From positions 1-6,750 of the forward strand of contig JAURMS010000196.1 of NCBI GenBank assembly GCA_030830595.1: a DNA stretch of 6,750 bases. Reading direction: 5' to 3'. Both the position numbers and the translations under genes were made by a program. Under the pieces are notes generated by a model that saw only the letters and a program-made list of their open reading frames with translations, was not told the DNA's origin and searched no databases. Positions 1 to 6,266 of the stretch are shown here, in pieces (the first letter of the stretch is position 1; every line of letters starts with the position of its first letter). This DNA comes from Gammaproteobacteria bacterium (GTDB lineage: Bacteria; Pseudomonadota; Gammaproteobacteria; Steroidobacterales; Steroidobacteraceae).

Positions 1-374
1 TCGACCATTGCGGGGGTGATGTTCTGTACGGCGGCGATGCCGATGGTGCCGGGATTGATCCGGACCCCATCCACCAGCAGCAGCACGTGGTTGGAGTCGC
101 TGCCGCGGATGAACACGGAGGTCTGCTGCCCCGGGCCTCCGAGGCGCGCGATATCGATGCCGGCACGCAGCCGCAGCGCATCCGCGAGGTCGCCTCCCGG
201 CAGGCGTGCGAGTTCCTCGCCCGTGATGATCTCGATGGATCCCAGCACTGCCTCACTGGGTATTTCGGTCCGAGTTGCCGTGATGAATACCTGTTCCATG
301 GCAGCGTCGGACGAGGCTTGACAGGCCCAGTTGCCGCACACCACGAACAGCCATCCCCCGATCGATCTTTTCAT
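1..374 (-). CDS. btuB: TonB-dependent vitamin B12 receptor BtuB, N-terminal part (cut by window edge)
   Basis: The gene encodes an outer-membrane, TonB-dependent transporter that takes up cobalamin (vitamin B12). Only the first 124 codons lie in the window; the 22-strand barrel would lie beyond the left edge. The start ATG (372-374) follows a purine-rich GGGAGGGCGGGAAG ribosome-binding region. Residues 1-20 look like a signal peptide (KR, then a hydrophobic stretch, ending CQA). Residues 27-35, EQVFITATR, resemble the BtuB TonB box, whose E. coli form is close to DTLVVTANR. The plug domain follows: LADALRLRAGIDI (63-75), GGPGQQTSVFIRGSDSNHVL (79-98) and LLVDGVRIN (99-107), which match the conserved BtuB plug (SIFIRG, HVLVLIDGVRLN). 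The cobalamin riboswitch in its own leader supports B12 as the substrate. A BtuB-like receptor for another corrinoid remains possible. Confidence 0.9.
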   Translation of the reverse strand, partial: MKRSIGGWLFVVCGNWACQASSDAAMEQVFITATRTEIPSEAVLGSIEIITGEELARLPGGDLADALRLRAGIDIARLGGPGQQTSVFIRGSDSNHVLLLVDGVRINPGTIGIAAVQNITPAMV

Positions 375-484
375 TATCTTCCCGCCCTCCCGCAGGCCTG
401 GCACACAACCGGACAGGGGTGAGACGGGGAACGCGGGATCCGCGGGGACCTGCGCCCCGACCGCCCACCGCGATCCCGGCAACA
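375..484 (-). promoter_or_regulatory. btuB leader between aptamer and start codon (expression platform)
   Basis: This 110-nt GC-rich leader should contain the regulatory switch. Two short hairpins can form: CGCGG/CCGCG with a 3-nt loop (432-444) and CGGGG/CCCCG with a 7-nt loop (443-459). They share two bases, so both cannot form in full at once. A C-rich run, CCCCGTCTCACCCC (430-417 on the minus strand), could pair imperfectly with the G-rich ribosome-binding region (392-379). No run of T residues follows any hairpin, which argues against transcription termination. The exact pairing is not resolved by eye. Confidence 0.5.
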
Positions 485-701
485 TCGACAGGCCGGTCTC
501 CGGGCTTCCAGCTGACCTGCCCATGAGGCAGGTGGGTCGCATCGCCTTCCCGGAACTCCGTGGTGGACTCCAGTGGCCGCAGGCCGTCCCTGCGTGATGC
601 GCCTTGCGCCGGTTACCGTTGCGGGGGCAGCGCCGGCCTTGCAGACTCGCTGCGCACCGGCTTCCCGTTTAACCCCGGACGCATCCGGGGTCACCTGTCG
701 A
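485..701 (-). ncRNA. Cobalamin (B12) riboswitch aptamer in the btuB leader
   Basis: All hallmark pieces of the cobalamin riboswitch are present in order on the minus strand. The closing P1 helix is TCGACAGG (701-694) paired with CCTGTCGA (492-485), 8 bp. Next come AAACGGGAAGCCGGTG (670-655), the core GCTGCCCCCGCAACGGTAA (631-613), GCCACTG (577-571), GGGAAGGCGATGCG (552-539), a 7-bp hairpin ACCTGCC/GGCAGGT with a 5-nt loop (533-515), and the B12 box AGCCCGGAGACCGGCC (506-491). In this family, binding of adenosylcobalamin or a related cobalamin shuts down the downstream gene. Here that is the btuB receptor 111 nt further on. I see no terminator with a U-run in the leader, so control of translation initiation is the likelier mode (inference). 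Confidence 0.95.
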
Positions 702-707
702 GCCGTC

Positions 708-736
708 ACTCTAGGCAGCACCCGCTACCGGGTCAA
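708..736 (-). promoter_or_regulatory. Probable sigma70 promoter of the btuB riboswitch transcript
   Basis: On the minus strand the -35 box TTGACC (736-731, 5 of 6 consensus) is followed by a 17-bp spacer and the -10 box TAGAGT (713-708, 4 of 6 consensus). Transcription would start near 700-702, the first base of the riboswitch P1 helix. This ideal placement supports the call. The element lies in the 80-bp gap before the divergent phosphatase gene. Confidence 0.7.
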
Positions 737-781
737 GCAGTGGATTGACGGAGCGCATCCGCGGGGGCACCCTGCACGTCC

Positions 782-1567
782 ATGTCTGCCATCCAAACTC
801 GGTCTGAGTTGCTGGAAGCCGCGCTGGAAGCCGCCGCTGCGGCCAGGGAAATCATCCTGCGCCATTACCGCAGCAAGTCGCTGGAGGTCTCGCTCAAGGC
901 TGACCGATCACCCGTCACCGAGGCGGACGTGGCGGCCGAGCGCGTGATTCACGAGGTGCTGAAGGGCCGGTTCCCGGCCCACGGCTTCTTCGGTGAGGAA
1001 ACCGGTTCGCACTCCATGATGGCCGACCACATCTGGCTGGTAGATCCGATCGACGGCACCAAGAGCTTCGTGCGGGGCTACCCCATGTTCTCGACCCAGA
1101 TTGCGCTGCTCGAGAGGGGGCGACTGGTGCTGGGTGTGTCCTGCGCTCCTGCCTATGGGCAGACCTGCTGGGCCGAACGGGGCGGCGGTGCGTGGCTGGA
1201 CGGCGAGCCGATCAAGGTCAGCGGCGTCGAGGCGCTCGGGGATGCAACCCTGTCCACCGGCAACCTGCGGACGCTGGCGCTGGGCCCCGCGTGGGGCCGA
1301 TTCGGTGGCGTGGTCGGTTCGGTCAACCGCATCCGGGGCTACGGGGATTTCCTCCACTATCACCTGCTGGCGTCGGGGCGTATCGACGCGGTGGTCGAAT
1401 CCGACGTCAACATCCTCGACATCGCGGCGCTCTCGGTCATAGTCGAGGAGGCCGGTGGGCATTTCACCGACCTCGGTGGTGGCTCCGTGGGCTTCGACAC
1501 CACCTCGGTGCTGGCCACCAACGGTCGACTGCATGCCGGCCTGCTGGAGGCCATCCGCTACGCCTGA
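782..1567 (+). CDS. hisN: Histidinol-phosphatase, inositol monophosphatase-like (HisN type)
   Basis: This 261-aa protein is a soluble, Mg-dependent phosphatase of the inositol monophosphatase superfamily. Metal-binding motifs are in place: GEE (71-73), WLVDPIDGTKSF (85-96, with D88 and D91) and a C-terminal LDIAA (D213) followed by EEAGG. The DPIDGTKSFVRG signature, the GYGDFLHYHLLASGRIDAVV segment and the length fit the HisN subgroup, which removes phosphate from L-histidinol phosphate in histidine synthesis. SuhB usually has DPLDGTTNF and CysQ DPLDGTKEF, so those are less likely. ATG 782 is the first start after an in-frame stop at 746-748. The Shine-Dalgarno match is poor: GGGGG lies about 13 nt upstream. 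No other histidine gene is visible nearby, so the substrate rests on family resemblance alone. A weak TTGACG at 745-750 lacks a convincing -10 box. Confidence 0.8.
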   Translation: MSAIQTRSELLEAALEAAAAAREIILRHYRSKSLEVSLKADRSPVTEADVAAERVIHEVLKGRFPAHGFFGEETGSHSMMADHIWLVDPIDGTKSFVRGYPMFSTQIALLERGRLVLGVSCAPAYGQTCWAERGGGAWLDGEPIKVSGVEALGDATLSTGNLRTLALGPAWGRFGGVVGSVNRIRGYGDFLHYHLLASGRIDAVVESDVNILDIAALSVIVEEAGGHFTDLGGGSVGFDTTSVLATNGRLHAGLLEAIRYA

Positions 1568-1580
1568 GGCGGGCTGCGGG

Positions 1581-2564
1581 TCAGTAGATCGACACCTCGC
1601 GCCGCCCGGAGGCATCGCGCGCGCCGCGGAACATGCCCTCGGTGTTGAACTCCATGGCGATGCGCCCCGCATGGTCGATGACGATGACCCCCCCGTCGCC
1701 GCCGATGCCGGCCAGTGACTGGCTGACGGCCTCGCGGGCTGCAGTCGCGGCGTCGAGCCCCCGGTGACGGATGAGGGCGGCGATTTCATGCGCCAGAACC
1801 GAGCGGATGAAGTACTCGCCGCTGCCGGTGGCGGAGACGGCGCAGGAGCGGTTGTCGGCGTAGTTGCCTGCGCCGATCACCGGCGAGTCGCCTACCCGGC
1901 CCCAGCGCTTGTTGGTCATGCCGCCGGTCGAGGTCGCCGCGGCCAGGTTGCCCTGCTGGTCGCGCGCCACGGCGCCCACCGTGCCGTAATAGCCGAGGTC
2001 CGCAGCACTCAGCCGGTCGCCCTTGCGGGCCCGCTCCAGCTGGTTCCAGCGCCGTTCTGTGAAGAAATAGCTACGCGGAACCAGCTCGACGCCGCGTTCG
2101 AGGGCGAACTCCTCGGCGCCGGTGCCGGTGAGCATGACGTGCGGCGAGTCCTCCATGACCGCCCGCGCCAGCAGCACCGGGTTGCGGACGTGTCGGACCC
2201 CTGCCACGGCCCCGGCCTGCAGATCCTTGCCGTCCATGATCGAGGCATCCAGTTCATTGATGCCCTCGTGGTTGAACACCGCGCCACGCCCGGCGTTGAA
2301 CAGGGGGGAATCCTCCAGGATGCGCACTGCGGTGGTTACTGCATCCAGGCCGCTGCCGCCACGCGCGAGTACGGCGTAGCCGGCATCGAGTGCCGACTCC
2401 AGGTCGCGGCGGTAGGCGGCCTCGGACTCCGGGGTCATCGAGGCTCGGCTGATCACGCCGGCGCCCCCGTGAATGGCGATTCCGAACATCGATGGGCTCT
2501 CCTCGCACCATGCGGGTGCACTGGCCACGACACAGAGGATGAACAACGCGAGTCTGGGCAGCAT
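1581..2564 (-). CDS. Exported isoaspartyl peptidase / L-asparaginase (type 2 asparaginase family)
   Basis: This 327-aa precursor is an N-terminal-nucleophile hydrolase. Family members cut themselves into alpha and beta chains and then hydrolyse L-asparagine and beta-aspartyl (isoaspartyl) dipeptides. Residues 1-18 form a signal peptide (hydrophobic LALFILCVVA, then APA at 16-18), so the enzyme probably works in the periplasm. Visible motifs are IAIHGGAG (29-36), NAGRGAVFN (90-98), ELDASIMDG (104-112), and YYGTVGAVARD (192-202), in which T195 should be the nucleophile freed by cleavage after G194. GGMTNKRWGRVGDSP (214-228), GAGNYAD (231-237) and ATGSGE (245-250) complete the active site. The start is fixed by a strong GGAGGT Shine-Dalgarno 7 nt upstream. 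Its stop lies 13 nt from the convergent phosphatase gene, with no obvious terminator between. The family is clear; the preferred substrate cannot be read from sequence. Confidence 0.93.
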   Translation of the reverse strand: MLPRLALFILCVVASAPAWCEESPSMFGIAIHGGAGVISRASMTPESEAAYRRDLESALDAGYAVLARGGSGLDAVTTAVRILEDSPLFNAGRGAVFNHEGINELDASIMDGKDLQAGAVAGVRHVRNPVLLARAVMEDSPHVMLTGTGAEEFALERGVELVPRSYFFTERRWNQLERARKGDRLSAADLGYYGTVGAVARDQQGNLAAATSTGGMTNKRWGRVGDSPVIGAGNYADNRSCAVSATGSGEYFIRSVLAHEIAALIRHRGLDAATAAREAVSQSLAGIGGDGGVIVIDHAGRIAMEFNTEGMFRGARDASGRREVSIY

Positions 2565-2571
2565 GGGCGAT

Positions 2572-2577
2572 ACCTCC
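2572..2577 (-). promoter_or_regulatory. Shine-Dalgarno of the isoaspartyl peptidase gene
   Basis: GGAGGT on the minus strand, 7 nt before the ATG at 2564, is a near-perfect ribosome-binding site and decides the start codon, which also places the signal peptide at the N-terminus. Confidence 0.8.
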
Positions 2578-2584
2578 GTGGGGT

Positions 2585-2614
2585 ATTATCGACCGGTCAC
2601 CCGCCTGAAGTCAG
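2585..2614 (-). promoter_or_regulatory. Possible promoter of the isoaspartyl peptidase gene
   Basis: On the minus strand CTGACT (2614-2609) and GATAAT (2590-2585) stand 18 bp apart, resembling -35 and -10 boxes. The transcript would start near 2578 and leave a leader of only about 14 nt, just enough for the GGAGGT site. This is the only AT-rich spot in the 52-bp gap between the two divergent genes. The boxes are imperfect, so the call is tentative. Confidence 0.3.
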
Positions 2615-2616
2615 CC

Positions 2617-5600
2617 ATGCGTCCCGTATCCACCCTGCTCATTGCCAACCGCGGCGAGATCGCCATTCGGGTCATGCGCGCTGCCGCCGAACTCGGCATG
2701 CGTACCGTTGCCATTTTTTCCCGCGAGGATCGGTTTTCCCTGCACCGGACCAAGGCGGACGAGGCCTACCTGGTCGGTGAGGGCAAGGGTCCGGTGGAGG
2801 CCTATCTCGACATCGACGACATCATTCGCATCGCCCGCGAGGCGGGGGCAGAAGCGGTTCATCCTGGATACGGGTTCCTGGCCGAGAATCCGGGTTTCGC
2901 CGAGGCCTGCGCCGAAGCCGGCCTGGTCTTCATCGGACCGTCCCCGGAGACCATGCGCAAGCTGGGCAACAAGGTCCAGGCCCGGGAACTGGCCATTGAG
3001 GCCGGCGTGCCGGTGATGCCGGCCAGCCCGCCGCTGCCCAGGGACGAGTCGACGGCCATCGCCATGGCCGCGGCCATCGGGTTTCCGGTGATGCTGAAGG
3101 CCAGTTGGGGTGGTGGCGGTCGCGGCATGCGGGTCGTGGAGGAGGCTGCTGAACTGCCCGAACTGCTGGCGGCGGCACGGCGCGAGGCGCTGGCTGCCTT
3201 CGGCAATGACGAGGTCTATGTCGAGAAGCTCATCCGTCGCGCGCGGCATGTCGAGGTGCAGATCCTGGGCGACTCGCACGGCCAGCTCATCCACCTGTGG
3301 GAGCGCGACTGCACCGTGCAGCGCCGTAACCAGAAGGTCGTGGAGCGTGCGCCGGCGGTGTACCTCGATGCTGCCCAGCGTTCCGAACTGGCTGCGATGG
3401 CCCTGCGCATCGGGGCTGCGGCCGGGTACGTCAATGCGGGCACCGTGGAATTCCTGCAGGATGCCGACGACGGTCGCTTCTACTTCATTGAGGTGAATCC
3501 GCGCATCCAGGTCGAACACACCGTGACCGAGATGGTCACTGGCGTCGACCTCGTCAAGGCGCAGATCCGCATCGCGCAGGGGGGGCGCATCGGTGATCCC
3601 GACAGCGGTATCCCGGCGCAGGAAGGCATCCGCGTGTCCGGCCATGCCATGCAGTGCCGGGTGACCACCGAAGATCCGGAAAACGGTTTCAATCCGGACC
3701 ACGGTCGGATCGCCGCCTATCGCAGTCCGGCCGGTTTCGGTGTCCGCCTCGATGCGGGCACTGCCCACGCCGGTGCCCACATCACCCGCTTCTACGACTC
3801 GCTGCTGGTCAAGGTGACCACCTGGGCGCCGACGGCCGGGGAGTGTGCGGCGCGCATGCACCGTGCGTTGTGGGAATTCAGGATCCGCGGGCTGACCACC
3901 AACCTGCGCTTCCTCGACCAGGTGGTGACCCATCCTGCCTTTGCCGATGGCAGTTACACCACCAAGTTCATCGACCAGACGCCCGAGTTGTTCCAGTGGC
4001 CGCGCCGACGCGACCGGGCGACCCGGCTCTTGACCTTTCTCGGCGACGTCATCGTCAATGGCAATCCGGGCGTCAAGGATCGCCCGGATCCAGGGGTCAT
4101 CGAGGAACCGCGGCTGCCCGCACCGCCAGCGGCGGTGACCCCCGTGGAGTCTGCCCGTCGGGTCCTGCTTGAGCGCGGGGCGGGAGGCCTGGCCCGCTGG
4201 ATGCTCGAGCAGGAACGGGTGTTGGTGACGGACACCACCTTCCGGGACGCCCACCAGTCGCTGCTGGCCACCCGCCTGCGCACCCACGACATGGCGCGTA
4301 TCGCGCCCCACTATGCGGGCTGGTTGCCGGGCCTCTTCTCCGTGGAATGCTGGGGTGGGGCCACTTTCGACGTGGCGATGCGCTTCCTGCAGGAGTGCCC
4401 CTGGGAACGACTCGCGGCCTTCCGAGAGGCAATGCCCGATCACCTGCTGCAGATGCTGCTGCGCTCCGCCAATGCGGTGGGCTACACCAATTATCCCGAC
4501 AACGTGGTGCGCTATTTCGTTCAGCAGGCGGCGGTCAATGGCATCGACGTCTTTCGGGTCTTCGATTCCCTGAACTGGATCGACAACATGCGGGTGGCCA
4601 TGGATGCGGTGATCGAGAGTGGCAAGGTCTGCGAGGCCGCTATTTGTTACACCGGCAACCTGTCCGATCCTGCCTGCACCAAGTATGACCTCCGCTATTA
4701 CCTGAAGCTGGCCCGAGAACTCGAGAGGGCCGGGGCGCACGTGCTGGCGATCAAGGACATGGCTGGCCTGTGCCAGCCCCAGGCAGCCTACGACCTGGTG
4801 CATGCCCTCAAGCAGGAAGTGGGCATGCCCATCCACTTCCATACCCACGACACCAGCGGCATCGCCGCTGCCAGCGTGCTGCGGGCCGTGGAGGCAGGTT
4901 GCGATGCCATCGATGCCGCGATGGACTCGATGAGCGGCGGGACCTCGCAGCCGAACCTCGGGTCGCTGGTGGAGGCGCTGCGTCACGGTCGGCGCAGCAC
5001 CGGGCTCGACCCGGAGTCGGTGCGAAGGATTTCGGGCTACTGGGAACAGGTCCGCCGGCTGTACGCGCCCTTCGAAAGCGACCTGCGATCCGGTGCGTCG
5101 GAGGTCTACGTGCATGGCATGCCCGGCGGCCAGTACACCAACCTGCGCGAGCAGGCGCGCTCGCTGGGCATCGAGTCCCATCGATGGCCCGAGGTGGCTG
5201 CCACCTATGCAGAGGTCAACGCCATGTTCGGTGACGTGGTCAAGGTGACGCCCTCATCCAAGGTGGTGGGCGATATGGCGCTGATGATGGTGACCGGTGG
5301 GCTGAGCCGTGCCCAGGTCGAGGATCCCGCGGTGGAGGTGGCCTTCCCGGAATCAGTGGTGCAGTTCTTTCACGGCGACATCGGCCAGCCCTACGGTGGA
5401 TTTCCTGCCGGACTCCAGGCCAAGGTGCTCGCCGGGCGCGCACCCCTGTCTGCGCGTCCCGGGGAGACCCTGCCGCCGGCCGACCTGGCGCGGAGCCGGT
5501 TGGAGGTCGAGGCCCACTGCGGCAGGGCGGTGACGGATGCCGAATTTGCTTCCGCGCTGATGTACCCCAAGGTGTTTTCCGAGTACGTCAGCGCCCGCAA

Positions 5601-6063
5601 CCAGTATGGCAACGTCACCGTACTGCCGACCCACGCGTTTTTCTTCGGACTCGCTCCCGGTGAAGAAATCAGTATCGACATCGAGCGGGGCAAGACCCTG
5701 ATCGTGCGTTTCGTGACCACCAGTGATCGTCACGATGATGGCAGCCGCACGGTATTTTTCGAGTTGAACGGCCAGCCCCGTTCAGTGCGCATCCCGGACC
5801 GGGCGGCCAGCGTGGTACGTCCCGTGGCCAGGCGCGCAGAGCCTGACAACCCGGCGCATGTGGCTGCCCCCATGCCGGGGACCGTCGCGACGGTTGCAGT
5901 ATCGCCGGGTCAATCAGTGGGCCGTGGGGATGTGCTGCTCACGCTCGAGGCCATGAAGATGGAGGCCGCGGTGAAGGCCGAGCGTGGCGGGCAGGTGGTC
6001 GAAGTGCTGGTGAAACCGGCCCAGGCGGTGGACGCCGGTGACCTGCTGGTAGTGCTGGCCTGA
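2617..6063 (+). CDS. pyc: Pyruvate carboxylase, single-chain biotin enzyme
   Basis: This complete 1148-aa cytoplasmic enzyme makes oxaloacetate from pyruvate, bicarbonate and ATP, refilling the TCA cycle. The biotin carboxylase domain covers about residues 1-450: LLIANRGEIAIR near the start, HPGYGFLAENP, the ATP-binding loop GGGGRGM (165-171), and EVNPRIQVEHTVTE starting at E292 with catalytic E300. After a linker, the carboxyltransferase TIM barrel begins at about 535 with DTTFRDAHQS (metal ligand D544), IKDMAGL (K713, normally carbamylated), HFHTHDTSG (metal ligands H742 and H744) and KVTPSSKVVGD (T878, aligned with a pocket threonine). The C-terminal biotinyl domain (about 1076-1148) carries LEAMKMEAA with biotinylated K1114. 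ATG 2617 is preferred because the family starts just before LLIANRGE. The open frame extends upstream to 2473, but this would overlap the divergent gene, and GTG 2578 is the nearest alternative. The Shine-Dalgarno is weak (GAAG at 2607-2610). Confidence 0.97.
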   Translation: MRPVSTLLIANRGEIAIRVMRAAAELGMRTVAIFSREDRFSLHRTKADEAYLVGEGKGPVEAYLDIDDIIRIAREAGAEAVHPGYGFLAENPGFAEACAEAGLVFIGPSPETMRKLGNKVQARELAIEAGVPVMPASPPLPRDESTAIAMAAAIGFPVMLKASWGGGGRGMRVVEEAAELPELLAAARREALAAFGNDEVYVEKLIRRARHVEVQILGDSHGQLIHLWERDCTVQRRNQKVVERAPAVYLDAAQRSELAAMALRIGAAAGYVNAGTVEFLQDADDGRFYFIEVNPRIQVEHTVTEMVTGVDLVKAQIRIAQGGRIGDPDSGIPAQEGIRVSGHAMQCRVTTEDPENGFNPDHGRIAAYRSPAGFGVRLDAGTAHAGAHITRFYDSLLVKVTTWAPTAGECAARMHRALWEFRIRGLTTNLRFLDQVVTHPAFADGSYTTKFIDQTPELFQWPRRRDRATRLLTFLGDVIVNGNPGVKDRPDPGVIEEPRLPAPPAAVTPVESARRVLLERGAGGLARWMLEQERVLVTDTTFRDAHQSLLATRLRTHDMARIAPHYAGWLPGLFSVECWGGATFDVAMRFLQECPWERLAAFREAMPDHLLQMLLRSANAVGYTNYPDNVVRYFVQQAAVNGIDVFRVFDSLNWIDNMRVAMDAVIESGKVCEAAICYTGNLSDPACTKYDLRYYLKLARELERAGAHVLAIKDMAGLCQPQAAYDLVHALKQEVGMPIHFHTHDTSGIAAASVLRAVEAGCDAIDAAMDSMSGGTSQPNLGSLVEALRHGRRSTGLDPESVRRISGYWEQVRRLYAPFESDLRSGASEVYVHGMPGGQYTNLREQARSLGIESHRWPEVAATYAEVNAMFGDVVKVTPSSKVVGDMALMMVTGGLSRAQVEDPAVEVAFPESVVQFFHGDIGQPYGGFPAGLQAKVLAGRAPLSARPGETLPPADLARSRLEVEAHCGRAVTDAEFASALMYPKVFSEYVSARNQYGNVTVLPTHAFFFGLAPGEEISIDIERGKTLIVRFVTTSDRHDDGSRTVFFELNGQPRSVRIPDRAASVVRPVARRAEPDNPAHVAAPMPGTVATVAVSPGQSVGRGDVLLTLEAMKMEAAVKAERGGQVVEVLVKPAQAVDAGDLLVVLA

Positions 6064-6066
6064 GGC

Positions 6067-6103
6067 TGCGGAAACTACCTAGCCAGGTAGGCAACTGCCC
6101 GCA
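6067..6103 (+). other. Hairpin just after the pyruvate carboxylase stop
   Basis: CTACCT/AGGTAG (6075-6080 with 6085-6090) forms a 6-bp stem with the 4-nt loop AGCC. TGCGG (6067-6071) and CCGCA (6099-6103) can close an outer 5-bp stem. It begins 3 nt after the stop codon. No T-run follows, so it is not a standard intrinsic terminator. It could protect the 3' end of the mRNA or mark a Rho-dependent end. Confidence 0.35.
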
Positions 6104-6152
6104 TGGTGCGAATTCGCGAGAGGCGTAGGATGGACCTCGATCTCTCCCCTTG

Positions 6153-6258
6153 AGGGGTCCTGAGATCAGGCACTGGCAGCACCTCTTTCGACGGCCGCAA
6201 GCCGACCCAGGAGTGCGAATCCCCACCCCCTCCGCCAGTGCCTGATTTCAGGACCCCT
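6153..6258. repeat. 25-bp near-perfect inverted repeat around a 56-nt spacer
   Basis: The left arm (6153-6177, AGGGGTCCTGAG then ATCAGGCACTGGC) and the right arm (6234-6258, GCCAGTGCCTGAT then TTCAGGACCCCT) are reverse complements at 24 of 25 positions. The single mismatch would be a G-U pair in plus-strand RNA. The spacer (6178-6233) can fold further: GCAC/GTGC (6179-6182 with 6213-6216) and CGGC/GCCG around CGCAA. Each arm is itself a small palindrome of the form CCTGA-2-TCAGG. No target-site duplication is visible next to the arms. The element is clear in sequence but its role is not: strong terminator, small structured RNA or short non-autonomous mobile element. Confidence 0.85.
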
Positions 6259-6266
6259 ATTTTCTT
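6153..6266 (+). terminator. Possible intrinsic terminator of pyruvate carboxylase
   Basis: Read on the plus strand, the inverted repeat ends in CAGGACCCCT followed by ATTTTCTT, a GC-rich stem followed by a T-rich run. It lies about 90 nt after the pyruvate carboxylase stop and before the next gene on the same strand. The 56-nt apical region is much larger than in usual terminators and the T-run is interrupted, so this reading is tentative. Confidence 0.4.

Noticed and set aside
16..422. Plus-strand open frames over the left edge
   Set aside because: They are antisense to the btuB N-terminus, whose signal peptide, TonB box and plug motifs are clear.
908..1789. 293-codon minus-strand open frame across the phosphatase gene
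   Set aside because: It is antisense to the phosphatase with its metal-binding motifs and overlaps the end of the asparaginase-like gene; this is a high-GC shadow.
2473..2616. 48-codon N-terminal extension of pyruvate carboxylase
   Set aside because: It would overlap the start of the divergent gene, is unlike the family N-terminus, and family members begin directly before the LLIANRGE motif.
1764..2780. 338-codon plus-strand open frame across the asparaginase-like gene
   Set aside because: It lies antisense to a gene with clear catalytic motifs, signal peptide and Shine-Dalgarno, and runs into the pyruvate carboxylase start; its own product is low in recognisable features.
2611..5181. 856-codon open frame on the minus strand inside pyruvate carboxylase
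   Set aside because: It is a shadow of a GC-rich gene; the plus-strand frame carries all pyruvate carboxylase motifs and the antisense product shows no recognisable family.
6145..6237. A complete serine tRNA gene ending at CCGCCA
   Set aside because: No 5' acceptor strand, D-arm or anticodon arm can be placed upstream, and the T-stem does not pair; only a 3'-end resemblance remains.
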